A stretch of 64,000 bases of DNA from assembly GCA_000969725.1 (NCBI GenBank), contig JXSR01S073467.1, one strand, 5' to 3'. Shown one piece after another: positions 48,755 through 62,100 of the stretch (positions are counted from its first letter, which is position 1; every line of letters begins with the position of its first letter). This DNA is from Ophiothrix spiculata (lineage: Eukaryota > Echinodermata > Ophiuroidea > Amphilepidida > Ophiotrichidae). Under the pieces are notes generated by a model, which saw nothing but the letters and a program-made list of their open reading frames with translations, did not search any database and was not told where the DNA came from. Made by a program: the position numbers and the translations under genes.

Positions 48755-51724
48755 TAACAAAAAATATTAATCGAAAAATGCATTACCCTTGTTTTACTCA
48801 TGTCGCCAGCCATATTTTGATGATATGGATAGGTACTTTGAAAATGCATTTGGCATTTTGATTTGTTTGTTAAAGAACATTCCCGCACACCACTGACTCT
48901 TCAATAATTGCAGAGCAGATGTAATATTAAATCACCTTGACATTTCTATCAAATCCATTTTTCATGCATCACCTTGTCAAAATGTTGATAATACATTCAA
49001 GAAGATATCAAGAAAAGTCACTGTATGCTTATTGAAAGCTAACCTCAAACATAAGGACAAATCTCACATAACAATTGTTTGTTTTATATATAACATTTTC
49101 TTGGAATTAATTGAGAGCAGTTTAAATCACCAAATTTCAGTAGTAGTATTCAAACAAAAACTTTGCTTTATCATATGGATTTACTACTCTTGAGCTGCCT
49201 AGAATTACAAAGCACTGAGATGATTCTAAATTTGAAATATGATTTTGTCATGGCATTTCTCTAAACTTACGTCAAGCAAGTTAACTAAATCTCACTCTAT
49301 TCAAGTTCAAAAACATAAAAATAGCTGACCGTATCCTAGCAACTGCATCAAAACAGACAAATTCATTGACAACCTTTCCCTCAGTATCAAAAATCTAAAG
49401 CATAAAAGCTCTATATTTTGTCTAGTACAGTGGAAGACGGGAAGTCCTTGGATGGATTAATGCATATTGAAAGCTAATGGCAAACACTGGTACAAATCTC
49501 AAAATAATTAACATTATTTTACAAAGGTCAAGTTTAAATAACAGCAATCTTGTCTTCGTTACAGAGTAATCTCTAAATCTAAATTAAGCCTATGAAGAAA
49601 ATATAATCATTCTTAGTATACCCTCAAATTTTATATAATATCTTTGTTAACATATCTCATATTTTAGATTAAGCAAAAGTACAGCGTTCTTTCAATAATT
49701 CCCTAGAAAATAAGTCTATAAACATAGCTACGCATTATGTGATGTGTGAACTTCCCAACAAAAACATCAAAGCCCGTTTCCTTACTTGTGTAGAGCAAAA
49801 CATGCTAGAGAGGATGAAACAGAATGAATGCATCTTGCACACAAAGAAACTAGTAGTAATTAAATAGGGCTTATAGAAGAAAATGGAAGAATACACATGA
49901 ATGATTATCACAGACAGAACTCAAGGTTACCATTTGTTATTATAGTACAAGCAATAAGAAATAAAAAAACTTGTGGGACATGTAATTGTTCAGTAACAAC
50001 AAATTGGCTACAAGAATGACGCCTCACCACTTTAATTTGACAATAATTGCTCCTTCATTCTTTTATTTAATTTTGCCATAATCAGGTCAGAACATCATCA
50101 CAATACTTTCAGATGTGACTCACAATGACATTTAGCAAAGCTGAAAATCGCTACGGTTTTTAACCATTTTTATAATACCTTTCTTTTACAAATGCAGTAA
50201 TCTTTGATCAGCCGTTCTTTTAAAGCAAGAAATAACATGTAACCTTCACGATAGACAGTAATTTTGATTACATTCTGCAAAGTATTTATTCATGAGATTA
50301 CTTATGCACAAGTAGAGAATGGAAATATGTATGAACACTATTGATTGAGACTCTTTATCCATCAAAACTGAGATGGCAGAGGGAGACAACAATATGCAAA
50401 ATATGCAAGATCTGATGGTATTTGTTATCAAATTAAAATATTACAGTCAAATGCAAAACACTGTGATCTGATATTCACTGTCAGACTAAATTATAGCAGT
50501 ACTGAGGAATATCATATTGCTAAATGTACTTAGATTATTGGGATAAGAAGCAGATTAATGGCTAGTAACATGTTATCCATCTTCAATCAACATTGAGTAA
50601 TGTATAATCAACACAATTGCAAAATGTACTCACATGTGTACAATCAATTGGCCTAAAATTCATCAATAAATATCATGACTCAACTCATGCTACCATTCAC
50701 ATTTTTTGAAAAATCTCAGAGCAACATTTTAGATTGAATTTATGGCAAATTAATGACATTCATTATGTAAATGCAATGGATAAAAATGTGAGCAAAAAAA
50801 CATGCATATTTCTCATCATTCTTTATCCAATGATCAAAAAATGTTGGTGCCAAAAATTCATATTTTGTCCATAAGTTTTTATCAAAAATCAACATCATTG
50901 TGTTAAGCATGTAACTGCACGTCTAGAAATATATACTTTCATACAGATTTTTTTCTTTGATGAATTACAGAGCAAAAACTCAACTAAAAATGATGGTCAA
51001 TACCAACCTTAAAATACAATTACCCAATTTAAGTTAAGGGTGGCATGGGATTTATTAAGGATACTGAACTACCCTGAAGTGTGTATTTTATTCCTTAATT
51101 TTTGATATATAATATAACATTTCTCAGGTTTTTCACTCTTTTTCAGCAAATCTTCAGTAATTAGGCATAACTGCATATCACACAACATTATGGTACCTCG
51201 TGTTACCATCAAATTGCAGTATCTCAAGCATACTTCAACCACAAGGGTAACACACTAATTTGATATGAATTAACATGCCAACTTTAACCTGACACATATA
51301 AAGTTATTAACTTATTCTAAATTTTGCCATGCTAATGAAATTATACAAATATACATTCAAATTAGATTGCTCTGAGTAACCTTCTCAGCTGCCTATAAGC
51401 ATACATGTGCATAATAATGTACAGATTTAGATCCACTATGCATGAGTTCAACATAAAACTGACACTATCAAATCCTTCACAGCATCAGAATTAAACACTA
51501 TATAGTATTGTTTCCAAATATTATGAAATATTCCACATTTTCTATCAGCTAAATATTCTGAAAAACGCTTGTTGTCTATATCCTAGTAAATGTCCACTGT
51601 CTCTGTTCTTTATTTTCTGAACAATGGTGGTGTCCTTCTTATATTAAGAATGGTTTCTTTGAGAACTATTTCTCTCTATCAAATTCTGCAAAATGCAAGT
51701 GATAACAAATTGCTGTCAATAACA

Positions 51725-51732
51725 TAGGCCTA
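51725..51732. other. TA-GGCC-TA at the site occupied by a transposon in unit 1
   Basis: Unit 3 reads a single TA here (61259-61260), and unit 1 carries the 638-bp element (43535-44172). Unit 2 has TA, GGCC, TA. A duplicated TA with a few bases between is the form of an excision scar of TA-targeting transposons. However, GGCC does not match the element ends (TGTG/CACA), so an ordinary small insertion remains possible. Confidence 0.35.
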
Positions 51733-53362
51733 TTATGTCTTCAACCAGGTCAAATAATTACATTCACACAAATTTCTTAAAATAGATTCGTCCTAGTGTT
51801 AGAGTGACCTATCCTAAATGTGTGGTGGTTTTTTTTAATTTTTAATGTAGCCTATTCAAACCAGTTTAAGTAACTGAGGCAATTGTTCATTACTGGCTTT
51901 TCTCTTTATCACTTTAGAAAGCAGACCTCCATTTTTGTATTTAATTAAAAGAACATTTCGAACATCATCATGGCACACTTATTCTTTCTGAAGAAAGTTC
52001 TCATGCATCATACGATTTTTACAAGAATAAAGAAAAGTAAACTTTAGATATAGCACACAATGTTCTTTTATATTCAACCAAAAATGGTACATGTAATATA
52101 GAACAACCAATCTAGAGCACCTTTTCACTTAGTTTTGTATAAAATCAGGATAGTCAAACTTTGGATCTAAAACATACTTTTCATTTTCATATACATCAAG
52201 AAACTTTACAAAAAAGGAGAAATTAGCATAGAACATGAGGAACCCCTAACATGAATCATGTATAACAGCTTGATAAAAGCACAACAATGAAGAAAAGGAG
52301 TCTACCCATCAGGCCTACTTCTAGATAATAATGCATACCCTCATCAAATTCCTCTATACATGCGCTATTTATACAACAAAACATCTTTGTCAAAACAGAA
52401 TTGTGTCTTCTAAAACTAGGCCAGGAACAGCCTAGCTTCCTTTATTAATCTTTTCAAATATTTGAGAACATTATTCTTGACTAAATTGAAAATGACAAAA
52501 CGGATTTCATGTACAACACCCACTGGCTGTTCACGTGTTGGTTAGGAGCAATGCCCACACACCACTTTTCATCTGAAACATTCCAATTTAATCAAATCTT
52601 AATCACTGAGCCAATAATACAAGCTGACCTACATGTATTAATATCGCACTCATGTAATTTTGTAATGTGGAAAAGGATTTGGATATGAACATAATGTAAA
52701 GTCATTAAAGAAATCAATTGAATTTCCAGTGGATGGTAAACTCCAAATGACTTGATGTCTTTACCCTTTTTTTTTACATTGTGTGAATTCAACAAGATTG
52801 ATTGAGTGTGATGCAATCCATTGAACACTTAAATACGTAGTTCACTAGGTATGAAAATAAAAGTATTCATAGCTATCTGTCTATTTTCATTGATTTCAAT
52901 TCCGCATGAATCTAATTTTCTGTTGTAACTGTTCAAACTTGATGCAATTTTAGATGAATCATTTTGTTTTCAAGTCTGTAAATTTACTATAGTTGTGCTT
53001 AGTACTTGGATTGGAATAAGAAGGTATGACATGATTTTTACACATAAAAGTTGGCGCAGAGATGGCACATGGAGATTGATTTGACATCAATCTCTCACAC
53101 ACCCTCCATCCAAGGGGATGTCAATGTTATTTTCAAATGAGATTTTGGCCTTGCACAACTTCATAGAACCAATTTGATGCCTAATAGTCTTGTTCCAAAG
53201 AGACAAGAGTCATAATTATTCGTTCTGGGTATCTATTTATTTGGATAACTGAGATGGTTTCAAAAGTATATTTTGTTTGTTTGTCTAACATATATACATG
53301 ATACAATTGAGTAAATCAAAGCATATTACTTGTTTGGCACTTTTACGGGAAAGGAAAGGCTT

Positions 53363-54000
53363 NNNNNNNNNNNNNNNNNNNNNNNNNNNNNNNNNNNNNN
53401 NNNNNNNNNNNNNNNNNNNNNNNNNNNNNNNNNNNNNNNNNNNNNNNNNNNNNNNNNNNNNNNNNNNNNNNNNNNNNNNNNNNNNNNNNNNNNNNNNNNN
53501 NNNNNNNNNNNNNNNNNNNNNNNNNNNNNNNNNNNNNNNNNNNNNNNNNNNNNNNNNNNNNNNNNNNNNNNNNNNNNNNNNNNNNNNNNNNNNNNNNNNN
53601 NNNNNNNNNNNNNNNNNNNNNNNNNNNNNNNNNNNNNNNNNNNNNNNNNNNNNNNNNNNNNNNNNNNNNNNNNNNNNNNNNNNNNNNNNNNNNNNNNNNN
53701 NNNNNNNNNNNNNNNNNNNNNNNNNNNNNNNNNNNNNNNNNNNNNNNNNNNNNNNNNNNNNNNNNNNNNNNNNNNNNNNNNNNNNNNNNNNNNNNNNNNN
53801 NNNNNNNNNNNNNNNNNNNNNNNNNNNNNNNNNNNNNNNNNNNNNNNNNNNNNNNNNNNNNNNNNNNNNNNNNNNNNNNNNNNNNNNNNNNNNNNNNNNN
53901 NNNNNNNNNNNNNNNNNNNNNNNNNNNNNNNNNNNNNNNNNNNNNNNNNNNNNNNNNNNNNNNNNNNNNNNNNNNNNNNNNNNNNNNNNNNNNNNNNNNN
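53363..54000. other. Assembly gap
   Basis: A run of N of about 638 positions lies within unit 2, directly before a LINE fragment. The homologous sequence in units 1 and 3 is continuous, so the gap probably hides the rest of that LINE insertion. Confidence 0.99.
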
Positions 54001-54238
54001 CAACTGCCAAATCGCTTCTAAGTGATTATCTTTGAGAAGATTTTCAAGATTATAGTACTCTGAGACCCGAATGTTTTGTAAGGAATCACATGCAAAAAGG
54101 AAATGTTTTACGTCTTCAACGCCATTATTACACATTGGACATATGTTACTTTTATCTTTATTCCATCTATAAGAGCGAGCATTAAGTGGAAGGGTATTAG
54201 ATCTCGCTTTGAACTTTAAACAAGCACCATGAAAATCT
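54001..54238 (-). mobile_element. LINE ORF2 C-terminal fragment with zinc-knuckle motif
   Basis: The minus strand is open across the whole fragment and encodes a peptide containing KFKARSNTLPLNARSYRW, then CPMCNNGVEDVKHFLFAC, then further residues toward the gap. The C-x2-C...H-x4-C arrangement and the ED-x2-H-x-L-F-x-C phrase are typical of the C-terminal zinc-binding region of many non-LTR reverse transcriptase proteins. The fragment starts abruptly near 54238, where unit-1 and unit-3 homology resumes, so the copy is 5'-truncated there and its 3' part lies in the gap. It is a different family from the LINE at 28971-30800. Confidence 0.75.
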
Positions 54239-54954
54239 TGGTTAATGGAGACTTGAAGGCTGTATGTATAGATATTAAAATCAAATCACACATTATCACT
54301 CATCATACATCAGTAAATCCAATATCAAAAATAAATCTATCTGTACTAGAGCCATCACCAGCTGCTAATAAAGCTAACCACCGAGTGATATCTGCTACTG
54401 CAATTACCCTGTATACTTGCGGTCATTACATTTGGTAATTTATTTGGTACAAAGTCAACAGCAGTATTAATCGGTATTCCTCATTCATATTACATTTGTT
54501 GTTCTTATCTACCAGATATTGAATCATCTGGAAATAGAAACCTCGCTTCCAACAGGAAGAGAATATGTGTTGCGATAAATTGTATAGGTATCTCATGGCT
54601 AGCCATAGGCATCATCTATATCAAATCGCTTTTCTATTTTCATGATATATGTTCCATCATTAATGTATTTTAACAATATACATTTTTGTGCTTGAAGACA
54701 ACCTTTTGTCCAATGAAATTTTGCCTTGATGCTTTATTTAAAAAAACCAGTACAGGTTTGTTTGCAAAACAGAGTTTGTGCATCATATACTACAGCTAAA
54801 TTAAAAGAAACTTCAATTTTACATTGGAACGTTTCAACTCAACTGGGCAGTATTTGTCATTCTTGTAGAAAATCTAAATATTTTGATGTAGGGATTAAAG
54901 TTTAAGAATAAAAATTGTGACCTGTCATATCGAAAGGTACCTTCAGGGTCCATA

Positions 54955-55912
54955 AGGTCTCATTTTTTAAGTTCGGACCCAATAAAAGGTGGTTTTGTTA
55001 CATTTCTATCTAAAATATATGCTCTTTTTCAGTATATTGTCACTATGGGAACCAAAATAAACTTGTTTAGGGGCTTAATAGAAAGCTAGATTAATGGTCT
55101 TTCATTTCCAGAAGAATAAAAAAATAAATAATTCAATCAGTAATTGCTACGGTTTGATAAACACAATTAGCCAGGGGTGGTGGCGGAGGTAGAGGAGGAG
55201 GAGGTAGAGGAGGGTAGAGGAGGATATCAGGGCAAATAAGTGGTAAAAAAGGTAAAAGAGGACGCTTTAGTTCAAGAAGATGATAGAGGGGATGGTAATG
55301 AGGTCTTGGGGTGTGGGGTAGAAAGTTGAAATTAATTATACCAATTGTTAACAAGAGGAGGGTTTTAATCAATTTAATCAATCTTAAAATTACTCAAATA
55401 ACAAAATTGAGATTCATATTTGTTTCATCGTGTTAAGCAATGTTAAATACAATGCTAATCTGCTACATTTTATGCCTAGGACACACTTTGCTGAATATAA
55501 ACACTACAAGCTGCAATTAACTCTTAAATTTGTAACACCCTGTATATATATGCAACATTGATGATGAACTTTTTTTCGGATATGTATGGATGGGCAATAG
55601 GCTAAACTATTTGTTCAACGCACTGAACTTTTATATATAAGTCCTGTTTTTTGTCTGGATGTCAAACAAGTGACGATCATTTTGACGATATTTTTGTTTG
55701 TCTCACCCTGTATAACTCTTAGCCACACTGTATGCTTGACTTTATATGCACATTTTGAAAATGCTGACACAATTAGCTTTCAGGATATATATACTTATAT
55801 GCACTTAAGATGTATATTTTTGGAAATCTGGAGGGTTTTATATAAGAAGAGGCTATATTTCACTAAAACACCAATGTAATGCGTTTGGGTCCCAACTTAA
55901 AAAATGAGACCA
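54955..55912. mobile_element. TIR element of 958 bp with TA target site
   Basis: Inverted ends of about 30 bp start AGGTCTCATTTTTTAAGTT on the left and, on the complement, TGGTCTCATTTTTTAAGTT on the right. TA flanks each side (54953-54954 and 55913-55914). In unit 1 (near 46590) the flanking sequences join without the element. The interior contains a purine-rich microsatellite (55171-55225) but no recognised transposase. The TA duplication and length suit a non-autonomous Tc1/mariner-type element; the assignment is inference. Confidence 0.88.
55171..55225 (+). repeat. GAGG/GTAGAGG purine-rich microsatellite
   Basis: Irregular repeats of GAGGAGG and GGTAGAGG fill this stretch inside the 958-bp TIR element. 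The proline-rich minus-strand frame that crosses it is a by-product of the repeat. Confidence 0.8.
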
Positions 55913-56242
55913 TAAATGAAAATTTATGTTTTGCTCATATCTGAAAGATTATATTTTAAGCTTTAAAATGGCACCTTGCTTTTGGTTATTGGATGTCCGC
56001 TTGTAAAGTTACATCCAAATTGGTAAAAGGCATCTGGCTGATTCAGAAAACTATAGTTCTGAGAAAATCAAGTTTAAAGTTTCTGTACTGGTAAAACTTG
56101 AATGAATAAAGAATTTTTATCTTGGTTTTTTAAACATTATGTTTTGCATGTTGGAACCTGATTAATGTGATAGAATACACTTCAAAGGTAACGTTTCTGA
56201 TGAAATTAGAAATTCGACCTTGGACATGATTTTTGGCTATAT

Positions 56243-56270
56243 GCTCACTGAGCATTGCTCACTGAGCATT
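56243..56270. repeat. 14-bp tandem microduplication
   Basis: GCTCACTGAGCATT occurs twice in a row. The equivalent place in unit 1 (about 46895) has only GCTCAG. It is a small private change of unit 2. Confidence 0.85.
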
Positions 56271-58142
56271 GCTCAGCTTCAATGGCCCATATCTCATCAT
56301 TTACTATATGCCGACCTTAAGGTACCTTTTGATATGATGGGTCACAATTTGGCATAAACACAGCCATCACTTAAATTCTGAAAAACCTTGATAATTTTGG
56401 AAAACAAGTTTGAATCCCTTATATGACAACAAAAAGAGTACACTTGGACCCCTGATACATTATGTAACATTCATGAAATAGGAAATAGTCAAAAAAAAGC
56501 CTTGGAATTGAAGAGAATCATCCAGACTCTATTTTACAAGAGTTTTCAACCTTTCTATAAACAGTTTGTCACTGTGCCTTCCCTCAAGTCTAGCACAGTA
56601 TCACAGCTCAACCCAAGTGAGGAGATTTCATGAAATCAGATGCCTCAATGACTTAAAGCAATAACGACTTGTCAACCTGCTAGGAAACAACAATTTTCTA
56701 TCTGATATTTATATGGTACTGGAAGAAAACATATCTTTTAACATAACATTTATGTCAATATCAATACTGCAATTACAACTGGTAGAATCTCAATGTCAAT
56801 TTCATTGGCAAGCATTTCAATCCTTTGATGACAGGGCACTTGCAAATAAAGTTTCTGTTTGTCAAGCAATAGGATTGACTGCAGATGTTTTTAATATACA
56901 TTTTAAATCATAATTGGCATATCAGAGAATTGTATTGCTACTATATACAGCTTAAGAGTGAAACAAAGTGCCACATAAAAGTTAACCTGAATTTGGTGGA
57001 CAAAGTCATTAATTCTAATTTTGCAATAGTCCTCTTAAGAATTTTAATATAAATGTCGTATTATATGTACAATGATACTGTCTGTCATGGTAAGAATGTC
57101 ACACATAAAGGGAAAATTGTTGAAAATAAGGTAACATAAATATTTTCTACTAGGCTTAAATCCAATTGATATTCTCCAACCCCAAAGCCTGAAGGTGTTT
57201 ACAAATAATATTTCATGGAATTGAGTAGTTTGCATATGCAGAGGAGACAAAATGGTTCCCAAAACTATTTGAAAATGCCTTAAGGGTTAAAAATGAAAAC
57301 AAAACTACCATTATGAATACATAACAGTAGATCAGAGCAAACATACCAAGCTATCTGTGAATATGATACAGTCTACCTGATCTGCAGAACAAAATCAGTG
57401 TTTATCTCTTGTTCAGCAATTGTGCGTCGTTACACTTGAGCATTATTTGAGAGACACTGTTCATTTGAGTATTATATTGTAATTACATATATAGAAGCTA
57501 CAACAAAAGAAGAATGTCAAATTTGCACTATCCACTATAAGTAATCTAAAATGGCAAGAAGTTTGATTAAGTTATTCAAACTCAAAATTTATTCTGAAGA
57601 AAATTTGTGTGACCTGAGGAGGTGTCTTGCACACGGGAATTAATTTGTATGATATAAAAATGTCATCTGGTGCAACATCAAATATGTCTTCTCATCATAT
57701 GAATATGTTCTTTCTCTTCTGACTGGTTCTAATGTGTCAAAGAATATCATGCGTTATGCACATTGCAAGTACTGAAAATAAAATCTCCCGGGCAAAATCT
57801 ACATTCAGTTTGCAAGAGAGTGTGATACAATCGATCATTATTGATGATAAATAATGATGGAAAAACGTTTCTGTTTAGGGGTCAAATAATGTCAAATACA
57901 AATATAAACCACAAACATTACCGTGATCAAACACTGACATGCTTGAAAGTAGGCCAATCAATTTATTTAGAATGCTTGTGATTTTTACATATCCAGAAGT
58001 ATTTACAGAAAGCAAACTCTAAGTTACTGGGTACTTTAGATCCTATTAAAGTGTTACAATTGTTCTTATCTTCTTAGGCAATCAGAGATCAGGGATCACA
58101 TGAGTGACTTTTTGCAGCAGTTGTCAAACAAGAGAATGATTG

Positions 58143-59015
58143 TGGTGTCTCCTCAGAGAAGCAGTTTCTAGCGACTTTTCTCCATTGTTTACTACACAAA
58201 GTTATCTGTTTAATACAAGGTGAATAATATGAGCTCCGCATAATAAGAGCACTTACCAACAGTCCCTAGCTTCTTTCATCATTAATTTTGCGATGGATAA
58301 TACAAGGTCATTTTTGAACGTGTCTCTCGATCGATCGGTACATTATTTCTTTCCCAGGCTCCAAATATTCATGACTCTTATGCCCCGGTACATGCTAGGT
58401 ATCCTAAAACCATGTTGCGAGTTGTAATTATTTACTTGTATCAAAAAATAAATCAGTTATAAGGCAGCTTTAAATGCTTATCTATTATAGCAGTGCAATA
58501 AAATGACAGCGTAGTAGCTGCTTCGTATGAGTTACGATGATACAAAAATCATATGTCGATGTATAATTTTTCACTGTGTCGTACGTGATTACACTGGTAT
58601 ACAATGGTATAGCCGATTCACTGTTTTGGTTAGCGATCTTTCGAAAGCTACAGCGCGTCAAACAAGGTCTAAGAAAACTCTTGTTTTTAGCAAATCATAC
58701 TGCACAGACATACAAAAAAAAATGGTATTTATGATTAATTTAAACCATTTTTACTAAAAAAATTATTACATTAAACAAAATCCGTCTCCTTCAACTTATA
58801 AATGGTATCCAGAGTCAATCAGTTTTGGCACAAAAAATATAGGAAATGTCAAAAGTAGCGTTATCCTGTTATCGCCTTTATACGATATGTCGCTGAAGAT
58901 TTAATTTCATCATCATGATAATGGTTACGGTCAGATATATATTTTAATGCGAGCTTCGCTTAATACCAGATTTCAGAGTTGGCCCCGGCGATCTCGTACT
59001 AAAGGGTTTCCACTG
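58143..59015. mobile_element. Probable inserted block with a Tc1/mariner/pogo-like right end
   Basis: Module C homology stops near 58142 and resumes near 59055. At 59015 the block ends CCACTG followed by TA. On the complement the end reads CAGTGGAAACCCTTTAGTAC, then an ACTCTG phrase and a TTAAGCGAAGC phrase, a form common at termini of pogo-like and other Tc1/mariner elements. I could not find a matching left end, so the left boundary is uncertain and the element may be truncated or composite. No transposase was recognised. Confidence 0.45.
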
Positions 59016-59139
59016 TAGTAAAAAATCAAAATAACTGTACCCACCCGTTAAAGTGTAAAATTCTACCACTAGGAGATCAGTCCTCTATTAGGCAGAGCAA
59101 ATATCATTGAACAAATATGCATCATTTAATCTTTAATAA

Positions 59140-62100
59140 TTGCAGAAAGGATGTAACATTAAATCATCATGACATTAATCAAATCTATTTTTCATGCATC
59201 ACCTTGTCTTAGTCTCATGTTAGGTCAAGCAAAACGCCTTCTTCTAAGTGACAGTGTTTCATCCAGGCCTGGTTCATCAATAATTTCCTAAAAAATTGGT
59301 TTATAAACATTACTACGCATTACGCCAACAAAAACATCAAAGCCCGTTATCTTATTCCAGTAAGGCAAAACATGCTAGCCAGGATGAAACAGAATGATTG
59401 CATCTTGCAGACAAAGAAAATAGTAGTAATTAAATAATGCTTAAGGAAGAAAATGGAATATGCATGAATGATATTCTTAAAGAGAACTCAAGGTTACCAT
59501 TTGTTGTTATAGTACAGCAATAAGAAATGGAAATCTAACTCGAGGGATGTACAATTGATGAGCAACAACAAATTAGCTACAAGCAAGATGCCTCACCATT
59601 TTAATTTGGCACAAATTGCTCTCTCATTCTATTATTTAATCTTACCATAATCAAGTCAGAACTTTATCACAATATGTGACTCACAATGACATTTAGTGAA
59701 GCTGAAAATCGCTACGGTTTTTACCCATTTTTATAATAACTTTCTTTTACAAATGCAGTTATCTTTGATCAGTCATTCTTTTCAAGCAAGAAATAACATG
59801 TAACCTTCACGACAGACAGCAATTTTGATTACATTCTGCAAAGTATTTATTCATGAAATTACTTATGCACAAGTAGAGAATGGAAATATGCATGAACGCT
59901 ATTGATTGAGAGTCTTTATCGATCAAAACTGAGATGGCAGAGGGAGACAACATTGTGCCATATCTGATGGTATTTGTTTTCAAATTAAAATATTACAGTC
60001 AAATGCAAAAAACTGTCACCTGATATTCACTGTCGGACTAAATTATAGTGGTACTGAGAAATATCATATTGCTATATGTATTTAAATTATTTGGATAAGC
60101 AGCAGATTAATGGCTGGTAACATGTTATACATCTTCAATAAACAATGAGTAATGTATAATCAACACAATTGAAAAATATACTCACATGTGCAGAATCAAT
60201 TGGTTTTAATCCATCAACAAATATCATCATACATGTCATACTACCATTCATATTTTTTGAAAAATCTCAGAGCAACATTTTGGATTGAAGTGTATGGCAA
60301 ATTAATGACATTCATTATGCAAATGTAATGGATAAAAATGTTAGCCAAAAAATATGCATATTTCTCATCATTCTTTATACAGTGATCAAAAAGCTTGGTG
60401 CCAAAAATGCATATTTTGTCTGTAATTGTTTGTCAAAAATCAACATCATCATTGTGTTAAGCATGTATCTGCACTTCTAGAAATATATACTTTCTACGGA
60501 TTTTTTTCTTTGATGAGTTACAGAGCAAAAACTCAACCAAAATGATATTAACACCAACCTTATAATACAATTACCCAATTTAAGTTGACACGAGATTTAT
60601 TAATGATACAGAACTACCCTGAAGTGTGTATTTAATTCCGTAATTTTTGATATATAATATAACATTTCTCAGCTTTTTCACTCTTTTTCAGCAAACCTTT
60701 AGTAATTAGGCTTAACTCCATATCACACAACATTATGGTGCCTTGTGTGCAATTAAATTGCAGTATCTCAAGAATACTTTAACCACAAGGGTAACACACT
60801 AATTTGATATGAATTAACATGACAACTTTAACCTGAAACACAATTAACTTATTCAAATTTTTGCAATGCTAATGAAATTATACAAATATACATTCAAATT
60901 AGATTGCTCTGAGTAACCTTCTCAGCTGCCTAAAAGCATACATATGTACATAATAATGTACAGATTTAGATCCACTTTGCATGAGTTCAACATAATACTG
61001 ACACTATCAAATCCTTCAGAGCATCAGAATCAACCACTATATGATATTGTTTCCAAATATTATGAAATATTCCACATTTTCTTTCAGCTAAATATTCTGA
61101 AAAACGCTTCTTGTCCGTATCCTAGTAAATGTCCACTGTCTATGTTCTTCCTTTTCTGAACAATGGTGGTGTCCTTCTTATATTGAGAATGGTTTCTTTG
61201 AGAATTATCAAATCAAATTATGGAAAATGCAAGTGATAACAAATTGCTGTCAATAACATATTATGTCTTCAACCAGGTTAAATAAATACATTCACACACA
61301 TTTCTTAAAATAAATTCGTCCTAGTGTCAGAGTGACCCATCCTCAATTTTTTTTTTGATTTTAATGTAGCCTATACAAACCAGTTTAAGTAACTGAGGTA
61401 ATTGTTCATTAGTGACTTTTCTCTTTATTACTTTAGAAAGCAGACCTCCATTTTTGTGTTTAATTAAAAAAGGTTTTCCGAACATCATGGCACACTTATT
61501 CTTTCTGAAGAAAATGCTCATGCATCATAACATTTTTACAAGAATAAAGAAAAATAAACTTTAGATGTAGCACACAATGTTCTTTTATATTCAACCAAAA
61601 TTGGTACATGTAATATAGAACAACGAATCTAGAGCACCTTTTCACTTGGTTTTGTATCAAATCAGGATAGTCAAACTTTGGATCTAGAACACACTTTTCA
61701 TTTTCATATATATCAAGACACTTACAGGAGAAATTAGCATAGAACATGAAGAACCCCTAACATGAATCATGTATAACAGCTTGATAATAGCACAACAATG
61801 AAGAAAAGGAGTCTACCCATCAGGCCTACTTCTAGATAATAATGCATATACCTCATCAAATTCCTCCATACATGCACTATTATACAACAAAACATCTTTG
61901 TCAAAACAGAATTGTGTCTTCTAAAACTAGGCCAGGAATTGCCTACCTTCCTTTATTAATCTTTTCAAATATTTGAGAACTTTATTCTTCACTAAATTGA
62001 AAATGACAAAACAGATTTCATGTACAACACCCACTGGCTGTTCACGTGTTGGTTAGGAGCAATGCCCACGCACCACTTTTCATCTAAAACTTTCAAATTT

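Larger units (their letters stand above)
48895..59139. repeat. Tandem array unit 2
   Basis: This repeats unit 1 from 40757. It has module B at 48895-53200, the segment after it to 54450, the segment 54780-56900 (interrupted by a TIR element at 54955-55912) and the D-like tail 57125-57560. It is lengthened by the assembly gap with a LINE fragment (53363-54238), the TIR element, and a block at about 58143-59015. The unit is non-coding by the same reasoning as unit 1. Confidence 0.86.

Noticed and set aside
55133-55381. Proline-rich minus-strand frame
   Set aside because: It is a translation of a purine-rich microsatellite within a TIR element.
61327-61521. 64-codon minus-strand frame with a close counterpart at 44241-44435
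   Set aside because: Most differences between the two are replacement changes, and the third copy (near 51850-52000) has a frameshift. No known domain.
61496-61747. Minus-strand frame with a protein-like phrase shared by copies near 44600 and 52180
   Set aside because: The copies differ by replacement changes and by an early stop in two of three; no family recognised.
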